Of a stretch of 64,000 bases of DNA, positions 46,945 to 56,220 are shown in pieces; the stretch's first letter is position 1; the number at the start of each line of letters is the position of its first letter. Source of the stretch: Winogradskyella endarachnes (GTDB taxonomy: Bacteria; Bacteroidota; Bacteroidia; Flavobacteriales; Flavobacteriaceae). Both the position numbers and the translations under genes were made by a program. Below the pieces are notes generated by a model. The model was not told where the DNA came from and did not search any database. It saw only the letters and a list, made by a program, of their open reading frames with translations. The stretch lies in contig NZ_WOWS01000001.1 in assembly GCF_009741275.1 (NCBI RefSeq), positions 62,001-126,000 of the forward strand, written 5' to 3'.

Positions 46945-48345
46945 ATGAAATCATATGATGTAGCAGTAATAGGTTCTGGACCTGGTGGATACGTAGCAGC
47001 AATCCGTTGCGCACAATTAGGCATGAAAACTGCAATTATTGAAAAATATTCTACACTTGGTGGCACATGTTTAAATGTAGGCTGTATTCCAAGTAAAGCC
47101 TTATTAAGCTCTTCTCATCATTACGAAGAAGCTACTAAACATTTTGAAGACCATGGTATTGAAATTCCTGGTGACATTAAAGTGAATTTAGAAAAAATGA
47201 TTGGTCGTAAACAAGCTGTTGTAGACCAAACTACAGGTGGAGTTGATTTCTTAATGAAGAAAAATAATATCGATGTTTTTGAAGGTTTAGGGTCTTTTAA
47301 AGATGCAACTCATATTACAATTGAAGGTAAAGATGCTCAAGAAATTGAAGCTAAAAAAATTATAATAGCTACAGGTTCTAAGCCATCAACATTACCATTT
47401 ATCACTTTAGATAAAGAGCGTATTATAACATCTACCGAAGCTTTAAAATTAAAAGAAATTCCAAAACACATGATTATCATTGGTGGAGGTGTAATTGGTT
47501 TAGAGCTTGGGCAAGTATACCGTCGATTAGGTGCAGAGGTTACTGTTATAGAATATATGGACAGAATTTTACCTACTATGGACGCTGGTTTATCTAAAGA
47601 GTTAAATAAAGTCTTTAAGAAAGCAAAATGCAAAATGATGTTATCTCACAAAGTTCAATCAGTTGAGCGAAATGGTGATGAGGTTATCGTAAAAGCTGAA
47701 AATAAAAAAGGTGAAGTTGTTGAGTTTAAAGGCGATTATTGTTTAGTTTCTGTTGGGCGTAAACCATATACAACTGGTTTAAATGCACAAGTTGCAGGTG
47801 TAAAATTAAACGATAGAGGACAAGTAGAGGTAAATGAACATTTACAAACTAATGTGTCTAATATATACGCTATTGGTGATGTTGTTAAAGGAGCAATGTT
47901 AGCGCATAAAGCTGAAGAAGAAGGTGTGTTTGTTGCGGAAACAATTGCAGGACAAAAACCACATATAGATTATAATTTAATTCCTGGCGTTGTTTATACT
48001 TGGCCAGAAGTTGCAGCAGTTGGTAAAACAGAAGAAGAATTAAAAGCAGATAATGTAGCATATAAAGTAGGTCAGTTTCCATTTAGAGCTTTAGGTAGAG
48101 CTAGAGCAAGTGGTGATATTGACGGATTTGTAAAAATCTTAGCAGATAAATCTACAGATGAAGTTTTAGGTGTACACATGATTGGTGCACGTTGTGCAGA
48201 TTTAATCGCAGAAGCTGTAACCGCTATGGAATTTAGAGCATCTGCAGAAGATATTTCTCGCATGTCTCACGCACATCCAACATTTGCAGAAGCTGTAAAA
48301 GAAGCCGCTTTAGCAGCAACAGATGATAGAGCTTTACACGTTTAG
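46945..48345 (+). CDS. lpdA: Dihydrolipoyl dehydrogenase
   Basis: 466 residues. FAD enzyme (E3) reoxidising lipoyl groups of pyruvate and 2-oxoglutarate dehydrogenase or the glycine cleavage system, with NAD+. FAD motif VIGSGPGGYVAAIRCAQLG, redox disulfide GGTCLNVGCIPSKALL (C42, C47), NAD motif IIGGGVIGLELGQVYRRLGAEVTV, second FAD motif NIYAIGDVV and the catalytic His in SHAHPTFAEAV. The fabV gene follows 11 bp downstream, so the two are probably one transcript. Confidence 0.96.
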   Translation: MKSYDVAVIGSGPGGYVAAIRCAQLGMKTAIIEKYSTLGGTCLNVGCIPSKALLSSSHHYEEATKHFEDHGIEIPGDIKVNLEKMIGRKQAVVDQTTGGVDFLMKKNNIDVFEGLGSFKDATHITIEGKDAQEIEAKKIIIATGSKPSTLPFITLDKERIITSTEALKLKEIPKHMIIIGGGVIGLELGQVYRRLGAEVTVIEYMDRILPTMDAGLSKELNKVFKKAKCKMMLSHKVQSVERNGDEVIVKAENKKGEVVEFKGDYCLVSVGRKPYTTGLNAQVAGVKLNDRGQVEVNEHLQTNVSNIYAIGDVVKGAMLAHKAEEEGVFVAETIAGQKPHIDYNLIPGVVYTWPEVAAVGKTEEELKADNVAYKVGQFPFRALGRARASGDIDGFVKILADKSTDEVLGVHMIGARCADLIAEAVTAMEFRASAEDISRMSHAHPTFAEAVKEAALAATDDRALHV

Positions 48346-48356
48346 ATTTAATAAAT

Positions 48357-49556
48357 ATGATAATTGAACCAAAGACTAGAGGATTTATTTGTTTAACAGC
48401 ACATCCCAAAGGATGTGAGAAAAATGTGTTAAATCAAATTGAATATATTAAGTCTAAGCCAACCAAAAATGGTCCTAAAAATGTACTTGTAATAGGTGCA
48501 TCAACAGGATTTGGTTTAGCTTCAAGAATTACCAGTGCGTATGGCTCTAATGCTTCAACTATTGGCGTGTATTTTGAAAAACCACCAACAGAAGGTCGCC
48601 CAGCGTCACCAGGTTGGTATAATACTGCAGCATTTGAAACCCAAGCACATAAAGACGGTATATATGCTAAAAGTATAAATGGTGATGCATTTTCTCACGA
48701 AATTAAGGCACAAACCTTAAATCTCATCAAAGAAGATTTAGGTAAAATAGATATGCTAATTTATAGTTTAGCCTCACCTGTAAGAACGCATCCAGATACA
48801 GGGAAACGTTACAAATCGGTTTTAAAACCCATAGGAGATACGTTTACTAATAACACGGTAGATTTTCATACAGGTATAGTAAAAGAGATTTCAATTGCAC
48901 CTTGTACAGATGAAGAAATAGACAATACAGTTGCTGTAATGGGTGGCGAAGATTGGCAAATGTGGATTGATCTTTTAAAGTCTGAAAACGTTTTATCTGA
49001 AGATTTTAAAACCGTTGCTTACTCTTATATTGGCCCTTCATTAACTGAAGCGGTTTATAGAAAAGGAACTATTGGTAGAGCAAAAGACCATTTAGAAGCT
49101 ACCGCTTTTAAAATCACAGATTCGTTAAAGGCTATTAATGGTAAAGGCTATGTGTCTGTAAACAAAGCCTTAGTTACACAAGCGAGTTCTGCAATTCCTG
49201 TAATTCCATTGTATATTTCATTATTATATAAAGTGATGAAAGAAGAAGGTATACATGAAGGTTGTATTGAGCAGATAGAACGCTTATTTAATGAGCGTTT
49301 ATATGATGCCGATTTACAGTTAGATGAAGCTGGAAGGATTAGAGTGGACGATTGGGAAATGCGCGATGATATCCAAGCTAAAGTATTAGAACTTTGGCAA
49401 CAAGCAACTACTGAAACTTTACCAGATATTGGTGATTTGGAAGGCTATAAAACAGATTTTTTTAACCTATTTGGCTTTAATGTTGAAGGTATTGATTATG
49501 ATAAAGATGTCAATGAAATGGTTGAAATCCCTGGATTACAAGTCAAGTCTAATTAA
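48357..49556 (+). CDS. fabV: Enoyl-ACP reductase FabV
   Basis: 399 residues, the typical length of the large SDR-type enoyl reductases (also called trans-2-enoyl-CoA reductase). It performs the last reduction in each round of fatty acid elongation. N-terminal MIIEPKTRGFICLTAHPKGC, cofactor motif VLVIGASTGFGLASRI and the catalytic Tyr-x8-Lys in VYRKGTIGRAKDHL. This motif distinguishes FabV from FabI (Tyr-x6-Lys). It lies 11 bp after lpdA and ends at a strong terminator. FabV enzymes are typically less sensitive to triclosan than FabI; this is family knowledge. Confidence 0.95.
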   Translation: MIIEPKTRGFICLTAHPKGCEKNVLNQIEYIKSKPTKNGPKNVLVIGASTGFGLASRITSAYGSNASTIGVYFEKPPTEGRPASPGWYNTAAFETQAHKDGIYAKSINGDAFSHEIKAQTLNLIKEDLGKIDMLIYSLASPVRTHPDTGKRYKSVLKPIGDTFTNNTVDFHTGIVKEISIAPCTDEEIDNTVAVMGGEDWQMWIDLLKSENVLSEDFKTVAYSYIGPSLTEAVYRKGTIGRAKDHLEATAFKITDSLKAINGKGYVSVNKALVTQASSAIPVIPLYISLLYKVMKEEGIHEGCIEQIERLFNERLYDADLQLDEAGRIRVDDWEMRDDIQAKVLELWQQATTETLPDIGDLEGYKTDFFNLFGFNVEGIDYDKDVNEMVEIPGLQVKSN

Positions 49557-49571
49557 CAGCATAGAATAATT

Positions 49572-49607
49572 AAAAAAGCGAAAATCTATTGAGGTTTTCG
49601 CTTTTTT
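49572..49607. terminator. Strong terminator between fabV and tolC-like gene
   Basis: AAAAAAGCGAAAA (49572-49584) pairs perfectly with TTTTCGCTTTTTT (49595-49607), 13 bp, 10-nt loop. It lies between convergent genes. Confidence 0.92.
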
Positions 49608-49626
49608 TATTTTTAAAAGTATCTAA

Positions 49627-51030
49627 TTATAAATCTGGGTTTACTGCTAAGCTGTTAAATAATTTTGCTTTAGTATTAAAAAACTTATTCTGAATAGCTA
49701 TGGCTTTTAACTGGCCATCGATTAGTTTAGATTCTCTAGAGTTAACCATAAATAAGGAGCTTTCTCCTAGTTGAAATTTACGTTCTTCTGCAGTAAGCAT
49801 TAACTCATAATCTATTACCATTTTTGTAGTAATTTCATTTTGAATTATATAAGATTCTAGTTCTTGCTTTAAGGCTGAAATTTTATTTTCTAGTGTTACA
49901 CGCGTAGCATTTCTTTCGTATTCTGTATCCTTTACTTTTAGTTTTGCTAATTTTAATTCGCCACGTTCCTTTCTTAAAAACAAAGGTAAACTTAAATTTA
50001 AACCACTCTTGTAATCAGCGGTATTAAAGGTATTTGTAGATTCTGGTGTTTCTGTTAAAAAATTATATTCAAGATTTATTTTAGGTAAAAGTTTATTTGC
50101 TTTTAGGCGTTTATCAACTTCTAAACTTTGTAATTTATAATCTAAAGAGCGCATTTTTGGATGTGTTTCTAATGCCATAGCTTCTGTTTGCAAAGCATTA
50201 ATACTAAAGGTAGCATCAATTATAGCTTCTGAATTTACATCTGGTATTACCTCTGGTTGTAGCTCTACAGGAATGTTATTTTCTAACCATAAAAAATTAG
50301 ATAATTCTAAAGCTGCTTTCATCAATTTTACTTTAGATTGTTCTAAGCCTAATTTTCTATTATTTAAAGCAATACGTGCTTCGGTTTCGTCAATTTTAGC
50401 ATTTTCACCAACGTCTACCCCTTTTTTTATACCTCTAAATCTTAAATCTGCGTTGGCTAAAATATTTTTATATAAGAGCAATTCATTATAGGCTTGTAAC
50501 CATTTAAAATAAACTAAAGACGCTTCATAAAGTAAATTGTTAACGTAAATATCTCTGTCAGCTTTAGCTTGTTCTCTAAATAGTTTGGCTTGTTTTAAAG
50601 AGGCCATTCTGTTGTTAATTAATAAGCCTTGTGCTAACGGAACAGATAAGCCTGCACTGTATAAACCATCTTCTGGTACGTATGATTCTGGATTAAGATA
50701 TTCACCAGAATTTTCTTCAAATGCAGCTTTTAATTCCACACCAAACCAAGTTGGTATTTTAAAAGTGCCGTTTAGTTTGTCATAATATTCTGTATTCTTG
50801 AATTTTTTACGATTATAATCAACTTCAATTTTGGGGTCAAAAGCACCACGAGATTTTAATAATTTCGCCTGACTTTTATCTATAACTAGTTCTGCCTGTT
50901 TTACAATAGGATGAAATTTTTTTACAAAACCTAAATATTCATCAAATCTTAAAACATTTGATAAATCTGATGCTTGGGAGAATCCATAAAAGGTAAAACA
51001 TAAAAATACAAGAGTAATTATATGTCTCAT
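49627..51030 (-). CDS. TolC-family outer-membrane channel
   Basis: 467 residues with an N-terminal signal (start MRHIITLVFLCFTFYGFSQA). Long helical repeats typical of TolC barrels and tunnels: VKKFHPIVKQAELVIDKSQAKLLKSRG..FDPKIEVDYNRK, then LSVPLAQGLLINNRMASLKQAKLFREQAKADRD, then the second half LSLPLFLRKERGELKLAKLKVKDTEYER. It provides the outer-membrane exit duct for the ABC/HlyD export complex encoded upstream, with which it is co-directional and only 3 bp apart. Confidence 0.92.
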   Translation of the reverse strand: MRHIITLVFLCFTFYGFSQASDLSNVLRFDEYLGFVKKFHPIVKQAELVIDKSQAKLLKSRGAFDPKIEVDYNRKKFKNTEYYDKLNGTFKIPTWFGVELKAAFEENSGEYLNPESYVPEDGLYSAGLSVPLAQGLLINNRMASLKQAKLFREQAKADRDIYVNNLLYEASLVYFKWLQAYNELLLYKNILANADLRFRGIKKGVDVGENAKIDETEARIALNNRKLGLEQSKVKLMKAALELSNFLWLENNIPVELQPEVIPDVNSEAIIDATFSINALQTEAMALETHPKMRSLDYKLQSLEVDKRLKANKLLPKINLEYNFLTETPESTNTFNTADYKSGLNLSLPLFLRKERGELKLAKLKVKDTEYERNATRVTLENKISALKQELESYIIQNEITTKMVIDYELMLTAEERKFQLGESSLFMVNSRESKLIDGQLKAIAIQNKFFNTKAKLFNSLAVNPDL

Positions 51031-51033
51031 AGT

Positions 51034-52383
51034 TTATTTCTTTTTAGAATTAGTAGTGTTTTTTGGCTGATAATAATTAGGAGGAAAACCATTAAGTTGT
51101 CTCCAAAGTTCAAACCAAATTGGCACGTCCTCTAATAGTGCCATAGTGTATGCGCCAGAGCCAGCTCTAATGTCTTTTGGCCAATCGAAGTCATCTTGGT
51201 CTGGTGCTAATAGCACTCTAAATTTTCCGTTATCACTAATAAAGTTTTCAATAGCCACTACTTCTGCACCATAAGTTCCGTAGGTAATATCTGGCCAGCC
51301 ACTAAAAACAATTGCAGGCCAACCATCAAATTGTACACGTACTTTAGCACCAATTTTTATTAGAGGCAAATCTATAGGTTCTACAAAGGTTTCTACAGCC
51401 AAATCTACTTGTGCAGGCATCATTCCAACTAAAGCTTCTCCTTCCTTAAACGTTTGGCCAACACCACCTCGTATAGCTTTATTTATATAACCATCAAAAG
51501 GTGCTTTAATAAACCTTAAATCATTTCGCATTTGATAATTAGAATATTGATTATCTAATTTTGAAACCTGTGCTTCTGTATCAAACTGACTAGATTGTGC
51601 TGTAAATTTATCGCTCTGTGCTTTCGAAATTTTGTCTGCATATGAGGCATTAACTCTAGAAATTTCAACTTGTGCGTTAATAACTTCATTCTTGCTTGCC
51701 AACAATTTGTTTTCTTGCGAAATTAATTTGGCTTCAGTTTCTTGTAGCTTTAAACGCTTGTCTTCTACATCCTTTGTGGCTTTAAAGCCTTCCTCTTGCA
51801 GTGTAACCGTTCTGTCAAATTGAAGTTTTGCAATCTTCTTATTAGTAATGGCGGCTTCGAGGTCAATGCTATCACTTTCTACTTTGTAACGTGATTGTAT
51901 AAGTTTGTTTTTTGCTTGTTCTAATTTTAAATTTCTCTCATTAGATAATGCAATTATTTGACGATTTAAAGCGTTTACTTTTTCGCTATAAGAACCAACG
52001 GATTGTGCTTTTGCATCTCGTTGTGCTGCAGTACGCTGTACTAAATTTGGGTCGAAATATTCGCTTTTAATTTCTGAAATTTTCATTATTGTATCACCTT
52101 TTGAAACAAAATCACCTTCGCGCACATACCATTGTTCAATACGTCCTGGAATTGGAGATTGAATTGTTTGAGGTCTTTGATCTGGTGTTAATGTAGTTAC
52201 ATTGCCACGGCCTGTAATATTTTGCGTCCATGGTAAAAACAAAATAATAACACCTATAATAGAAAATACAATTAAAAATCGATTAAAATTTTTGTAATAA
52301 CTATGTTTAAATACGCGTTCACCAGATTTAAATTTAATTAGGTCAACTGTTTTATGTAATTGATTATTAGAAATATTTAACAT
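51034..52383 (-). CDS. HlyD-family periplasmic adaptor
   Basis: 449 residues from the ATG at 52383 (MLNISNNQLHKTVDLIKFKSGE), which fits HlyD-type proteins better than a longer reading into the ABC gene. One membrane helix (about 35-51), a lipoyl half-motif (IQSPIPGRIEQWYVREGDFVSKGDTI), a long coiled coil (about 120-300) and a second lipoyl half (APFDGYINKAIRGGVGQTFKEGEALVGM) are visible. It links the inner-membrane ABC protein to the TolC-like channel. Spacing to neighbours is 11 bp (ABC) and 3 bp (TolC). Confidence 0.92.
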   Translation of the reverse strand: MLNISNNQLHKTVDLIKFKSGERVFKHSYYKNFNRFLIVFSIIGVIILFLPWTQNITGRGNVTTLTPDQRPQTIQSPIPGRIEQWYVREGDFVSKGDTIMKISEIKSEYFDPNLVQRTAAQRDAKAQSVGSYSEKVNALNRQIIALSNERNLKLEQAKNKLIQSRYKVESDSIDLEAAITNKKIAKLQFDRTVTLQEEGFKATKDVEDKRLKLQETEAKLISQENKLLASKNEVINAQVEISRVNASYADKISKAQSDKFTAQSSQFDTEAQVSKLDNQYSNYQMRNDLRFIKAPFDGYINKAIRGGVGQTFKEGEALVGMMPAQVDLAVETFVEPIDLPLIKIGAKVRVQFDGWPAIVFSGWPDITYGTYGAEVVAIENFISDNGKFRVLLAPDQDDFDWPKDIRAGSGAYTMALLEDVPIWFELWRQLNGFPPNYYQPKNTTNSKKK

Positions 52384-52394
52384 GATTATTTTTT

Positions 52395-54053
52395 TTAAAT
52401 GATTTCGCCGTCTTTTAATGTTACAACTTGCGTACAACTGCCTGACCATTCATTGGCTCTACTGACAACAACTAAAGCCCACGGGTTAGATTGGTCTGTT
52501 AAAAATTTAATGATTTTTTTAACCTCTCTTTCTGCAAAATAGTCTAATGGGTCTTCTAAAATTAAGAGTTTTGGATTGCCTAAAATTGCTCTTGCTAAAA
52601 TTATTTTTTTAGCAATGGTAAAGGATATTTGCTTACCTTCTGGGTATAGTATAGTATTTAAACCTTGAGGACTTTCTTTAACAAATTGGTAAAGCCCACA
52701 AATATCAATTGCCCACATTAATTCTTCATCAGAGACGTTTTTATTACCAAATGTAATATTCTCTCTAATTGAGCCTTCAAATGGAGTTTCGTCAATAAGA
52801 GACATACCGATGTTAGATCTGTAATGGTTCAGGTTTATGTTGTTTAGCATAAATTTATCTAAATATACTTTTCCTTTTGAGGGTTCTAATATTCCACCAA
52901 TTAATCGGAGTAGACTTGATTTTCCAGAACCACTTTCTCCTCTAATTAAAAGTCTACTTTTAGGTTTTATGGTTAAAGAAACGTTGTTTATAATAGGAGC
53001 CTCTCTATCTGGTACCACAAAAGAGACATTATCTAATTCAATACTAAAATTTTCTTTAAACTCGGGTTTTTCGCCTTTTTGGTTTTCTAGTTCCATATCA
53101 ACTATTTGTCCCATTTTCTCTAAAGATGTTAATACATCATAGAAAGATTCTAAACCTAAAATTAGTTTTTCTACTGAGGTAATAACCAATAAAATAATTA
53201 TTTCTGCAGCAACAAATTGTCCAATATTCATTTCTTGGTTTAAAACTAATAATCCACCAATAAGCAATAGGCCAGCTGTAACAATTACTTTAAATCCAAT
53301 CATCTGTATAAATTGGATGACTAAAACACTAAAGTGACTTTCTCTTGCTTTTAAATAGTCGTTAACTAATTCGTCGTTTTTATCTATTGCTAAACTTGTT
53401 TTACCAGATAATTTAAAACTAATTACAGCTCTTGCTACTTCTTGGATCCAATGTGCTACTTTGTATTTGTGTTTAGATTCTAAAAGACTTGTTTGCATAC
53501 CTTTTTCTGCTGTAAATTTAAATACTACATAAATTAAGATAAGTAGTAAAAAGCCAAAGGCAATAAAAAATGGGTGATAAAATGAAAGTAGAATTAAGGC
53601 AAAAATAATTTGAAGAATCGCAGCCGGTATATCTATAAGTATTTTTGATAATCCTTTTTGAATATTTAAAGTATCAAAAAACCTATTAGCTAATTCTGGT
53701 GGGTAATTATTTCGTAATTCCGTCATTTTAATTTTAGGAAAACGATAAGTGAATTCAAAAGAAGCCCTTGTAAATATGCGTTGTTGTATGGTTTCTATAA
53801 TACGCATTTGCATAAGTTGTAATACGCCTACAAAAGAAACTCCAATAGTTACTAATATTACCAAAACAATCCATGACGTACTTACTTGAGCACTCTGAAG
53901 TAAATTGATAATAGCCTGAATTCCTAATGGAAGCGTGAGCGCTAAAATTCCAGAAAAAATAGCATAATATACAACTTGAAATAAGTCTCGTTTCTCTAGT
54001 TTTAATAGTCCAATGAGTCTTCTCCAAGGTGATTTAATTTTATTTTTTTCCAT
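52395..54053 (-). CDS. ABC exporter protein with degenerate ATPase domain
   Basis: 552 residues: six membrane helices (residues about 25-310), then one ATPase domain, no N-terminal peptidase. Walker A is intact (GESGSGKS, 372-379). Other motifs are altered relative to normal exporters: the Q-loop Gln is Ile (in SLIDETPFEGSI), the signature LSGGQ is ISFTI (476-480), Walker B reads LLILEDP so the catalytic Glu is Asp (501), and the switch His is Ser (531, VVVSRANEW). A homodimer would therefore have no canonical ATP site. The HlyD and TolC partners are in the same operon. It may work by a non-standard cycle or need a partner; the cargo is unknown. Confidence 0.88.
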   Translation of the reverse strand: MEKNKIKSPWRRLIGLLKLEKRDLFQVVYYAIFSGILALTLPLGIQAIINLLQSAQVSTSWIVLVILVTIGVSFVGVLQLMQMRIIETIQQRIFTRASFEFTYRFPKIKMTELRNNYPPELANRFFDTLNIQKGLSKILIDIPAAILQIIFALILLSFYHPFFIAFGFLLLILIYVVFKFTAEKGMQTSLLESKHKYKVAHWIQEVARAVISFKLSGKTSLAIDKNDELVNDYLKARESHFSVLVIQFIQMIGFKVIVTAGLLLIGGLLVLNQEMNIGQFVAAEIIILLVITSVEKLILGLESFYDVLTSLEKMGQIVDMELENQKGEKPEFKENFSIELDNVSFVVPDREAPIINNVSLTIKPKSRLLIRGESGSGKSSLLRLIGGILEPSKGKVYLDKFMLNNINLNHYRSNIGMSLIDETPFEGSIRENITFGNKNVSDEELMWAIDICGLYQFVKESPQGLNTILYPEGKQISFTIAKKIILARAILGNPKLLILEDPLDYFAEREVKKIIKFLTDQSNPWALVVVSRANEWSGSCTQVVTLKDGEII

Positions 54054-54058
54054 AATTG

Positions 54059-54733
54059 TTATTTACTAATTGTGTTGAGGGTTAGTTCTTTAAAAAATGT
54101 GGTTGGTGTAACATGGTTATTACAGTCTGTAATTGAAATAAAATGTTCTTTTAAAAAGTGCTGATGTAAAGCGCCTTCTACTATGGTACTAGCTAAGCTA
54201 GAAGAATATTTATAATCTGGGTTTATTGCAATAATCATATCTCTTAAGCGTTGTATCATACGTTTATATACTACAAAATACCCATCTTTATTTTCACTAT
54301 CTACTTTTTTAGTTAAGTAAGACTTAGAGTTTTCATTAATAATAATTCTGTTTAACACAACTTCATTTATATGAGAAAAATTTTGGTCTTCCTCAATGTT
54401 CATAGTAATAATTTCTATAGCTTTAATAAGCTTTTCTTTAGGATTTGGTAAATTAAATGTTGCAAATACCATTTGGTATTCTATCCAAGCCCAATACCAT
54501 GATGATAAGTATAAAAGTAGTTTATGCTTACTTTCAAAATAGCGGTAGATAGAACTTTCATTAGAGCCAATTTTTGCACCTAATTTTTTAAATGTAAAAC
54601 AATCAAAACCTATTTCGTCTATTAATAATATGCTGTGTTCAATAATTCGCTTACCTAAATTGGAAGTTTCGGGATCTTTAATGTAAATCTTATCTGGTAC
54701 AGAAATTTTTAGATTTGATAGTAAGTTTATCAT
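54059..54733 (-). CDS. TetR/AcrR-family regulator of the export operon
   Basis: 224 residues from the ATG at 54733 (MINLLSNLKISVPDK). The DNA-binding HTH is IIEHSILLIDEIGFDCFTFKKLGAKIGSNESSIYRYFESKHKLLLYL (about 35-80). The rest is the helical ligand/dimer domain; its WYWAWIEYQMVFATFN segment is aromatic-rich and may line a pocket. It is the first gene of the operon with the ABC protein 5 bp downstream. A 17-bp palindrome overlaps its -7 box (54758-54774), which fits autorepression. Ligand unknown. Confidence 0.9.
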   Translation of the reverse strand: MINLLSNLKISVPDKIYIKDPETSNLGKRIIEHSILLIDEIGFDCFTFKKLGAKIGSNESSIYRYFESKHKLLLYLSSWYWAWIEYQMVFATFNLPNPKEKLIKAIEIITMNIEEDQNFSHINEVVLNRIIINENSKSYLTKKVDSENKDGYFVVYKRMIQRLRDMIIAINPDYKYSSSLASTIVEGALHQHFLKEHFISITDCNNHVTPTTFFKELTLNTISK

Positions 54734-54751
54734 AAATAATAAATTTGATTG

Positions 54752-54759
54752 CAAAGGTA
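54752..54759 (-). promoter_or_regulatory. -7 promoter box of the TetR operon
   Basis: TACCTTTG on the minus strand, a full TAnnTTTG, 18 nt before the ATG at 54733. Its first two bases lie within the operator palindrome. Confidence 0.6.
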
Positions 54760-54774
54760 ATAGTATTACTATTA
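54758..54774. promoter_or_regulatory. Palindromic operator candidate for the TetR regulator
   Basis: TAATAGTA-T-TACTATTA is a perfect 17-bp palindrome overlapping the -7 box of the tetR gene. Its size and symmetry are typical for TetR dimers, and bound protein would block transcription of the whole export operon. Confidence 0.65.
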
Positions 54775-54915
54775 AAAAAATATTTTTAACAAGAATTTAT
54801 TATTTAAACTAACACTGTGTATTGAATTGGATAAAGTTAGAATTAAAGCGTATTATATAACAGTAAGGTATTCCTTAGAATGTAAAGCAATGAACTTTAA
54901 AAATTATTAGTAAAA

Positions 54916-55506
54916 TTATAATTCATGCAACAAATCTTCAATGCGCAAGCGTTTGCTATAATCATATTCATTAATGTCTTTTACAAAGCAATATGAACTA
55001 ATTTCACCAGATTTAACTTTTTCGGCTAATTCTTCAACTTTAAAAGGACCATATTCTTTAGAATTTTCAATGTAGTAAAATTCATGATCATAGATAACAC
55101 TACTTACTTTCTTTTTATATTTTTCTCTCAAGTACGTATTAATATCATCTACGTTATTAACTTCGTCCTTATAGTTTGTAGTGTTAATATACATCGCAAA
55201 TTCCTCTTTGTCTTGATTGTTGAGCACTAAGATGTCATCATCTTTAAAAAACACTTCAACGTTAATTAAACCATCTTCAGTTTCTATAGAGAATTTGTTT
55301 AATAAATTGATATTCCATGTTGTAGTAATAACATTATTTTGTCTAGAGATCTCTAAAACATTGTCTTTTTTAAACGTGTAAATAGATTTTTTTTTAGAAA
55401 TACCATTAACTAATAACCACTGTTGATTAATCAAAAGAGAATCGTGGTGATGTTCGTAGCTAAACGGCTTTAGGTTTGGTATTGTTTTGTGAAGGTAATT
55501 ACTCAT
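54916..55506 (-). CDS. Protein of unknown function with a GYF_2-like segment
   Basis: 196 residues, no signal peptide. The N-terminal 110 residues are beta-rich and unrecognised (SLLINQQWLLVNGISKKKSIYTFKKDNVLEI). The C-terminal part (EFYYIENSKEYGPFKVEELAEKVKSGEISSYCFVKD) matches the GYF_2 (DUF4339) pattern Y-x5-GP-x4-EL, which often binds peptides. Single gene, transcribed in the same direction as the TetR gene, 161 bp upstream. Role unknown. Confidence 0.75.
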   Translation of the reverse strand: MSNYLHKTIPNLKPFSYEHHHDSLLINQQWLLVNGISKKKSIYTFKKDNVLEISRQNNVITTTWNINLLNKFSIETEDGLINVEVFFKDDDILVLNNQDKEEFAMYINTTNYKDEVNNVDDINTYLREKYKKKVSSVIYDHEFYYIENSKEYGPFKVEELAEKVKSGEISSYCFVKDINEYDYSKRLRIEDLLHEL

Positions 55507-55735
55507 TTAGCAGGTTTTCAGTATAATAGCTGCACTATGCAACGTTTAAATTTGGGAATTTATTTTCTTAAAGTTAAAAAAAAATTACACGTTGCAAAAC
55601 TTCTATCAGATAACTTCGACTAATTGATACTAGAAACTGATAAAAAGTTAAGTATTTTTCTGTTAATTCTATATTTCAGACGTATATTTATTATTGGTTA
55701 ACCAATTTTATTACTAATTTTGTTAAAATTTTTAA

Positions 55736-56140
55736 ATGGAAGAATTAACGTTAACAACACCGGCATTATTGTTTTCTGCTATTTCGTTAATAATGTTAGC
55801 ATATACCAATCGGTTTTTGGCTTATGCCGCAATCATTAGAAATCTTAGTAAGCAATACGTAGAACGCCAAGATACTTCCATTTTAAGACAAATTAATAAT
55901 TTAAAGCTAAGAGTAAGATTAACAAGATATATGCAAATTGCTGGTATTAGTAGTTTGCTTTTTTGTGTGTTAACTATGTTCTTAATTTATGTAAAACTCA
56001 ATATTGTTGCGGTATGGGCTTTTGGATTAGGTTTGATATTGTTAATTGTTTCTTTATTATTTTTAATATGGGAAATACAAATATCTGCCAAAGCACTTCA
56101 GCATCATTTAGCTGATATTGAATATGATTTAAAAAAATAA
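55736..56140 (+). CDS. DUF2721 membrane protein
   Basis: 134 residues. The family hallmark is the N-terminal TTPALLFSAISLIMLAYTNRFLAYAAIIRNLSKQY. Membrane helices at about 10-27, 70-92 and 95-117, with a basic cytoplasmic loop. Function unknown. It lies 80 bp before the ECF sigma factor gene in the same direction. Confidence 0.88.
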   Translation: MEELTLTTPALLFSAISLIMLAYTNRFLAYAAIIRNLSKQYVERQDTSILRQINNLKLRVRLTRYMQIAGISSLLFCVLTMFLIYVKLNIVAVWAFGLGLILLIVSLLFLIWEIQISAKALQHHLADIEYDLKK

Positions 56141-56220
56141 TTTATTTAATATTGTGACACATTTATAAATTCTGTGTCTTAAAACTGATAACTAACCAAT
56201 TTACAGATTAATAAAATCCC

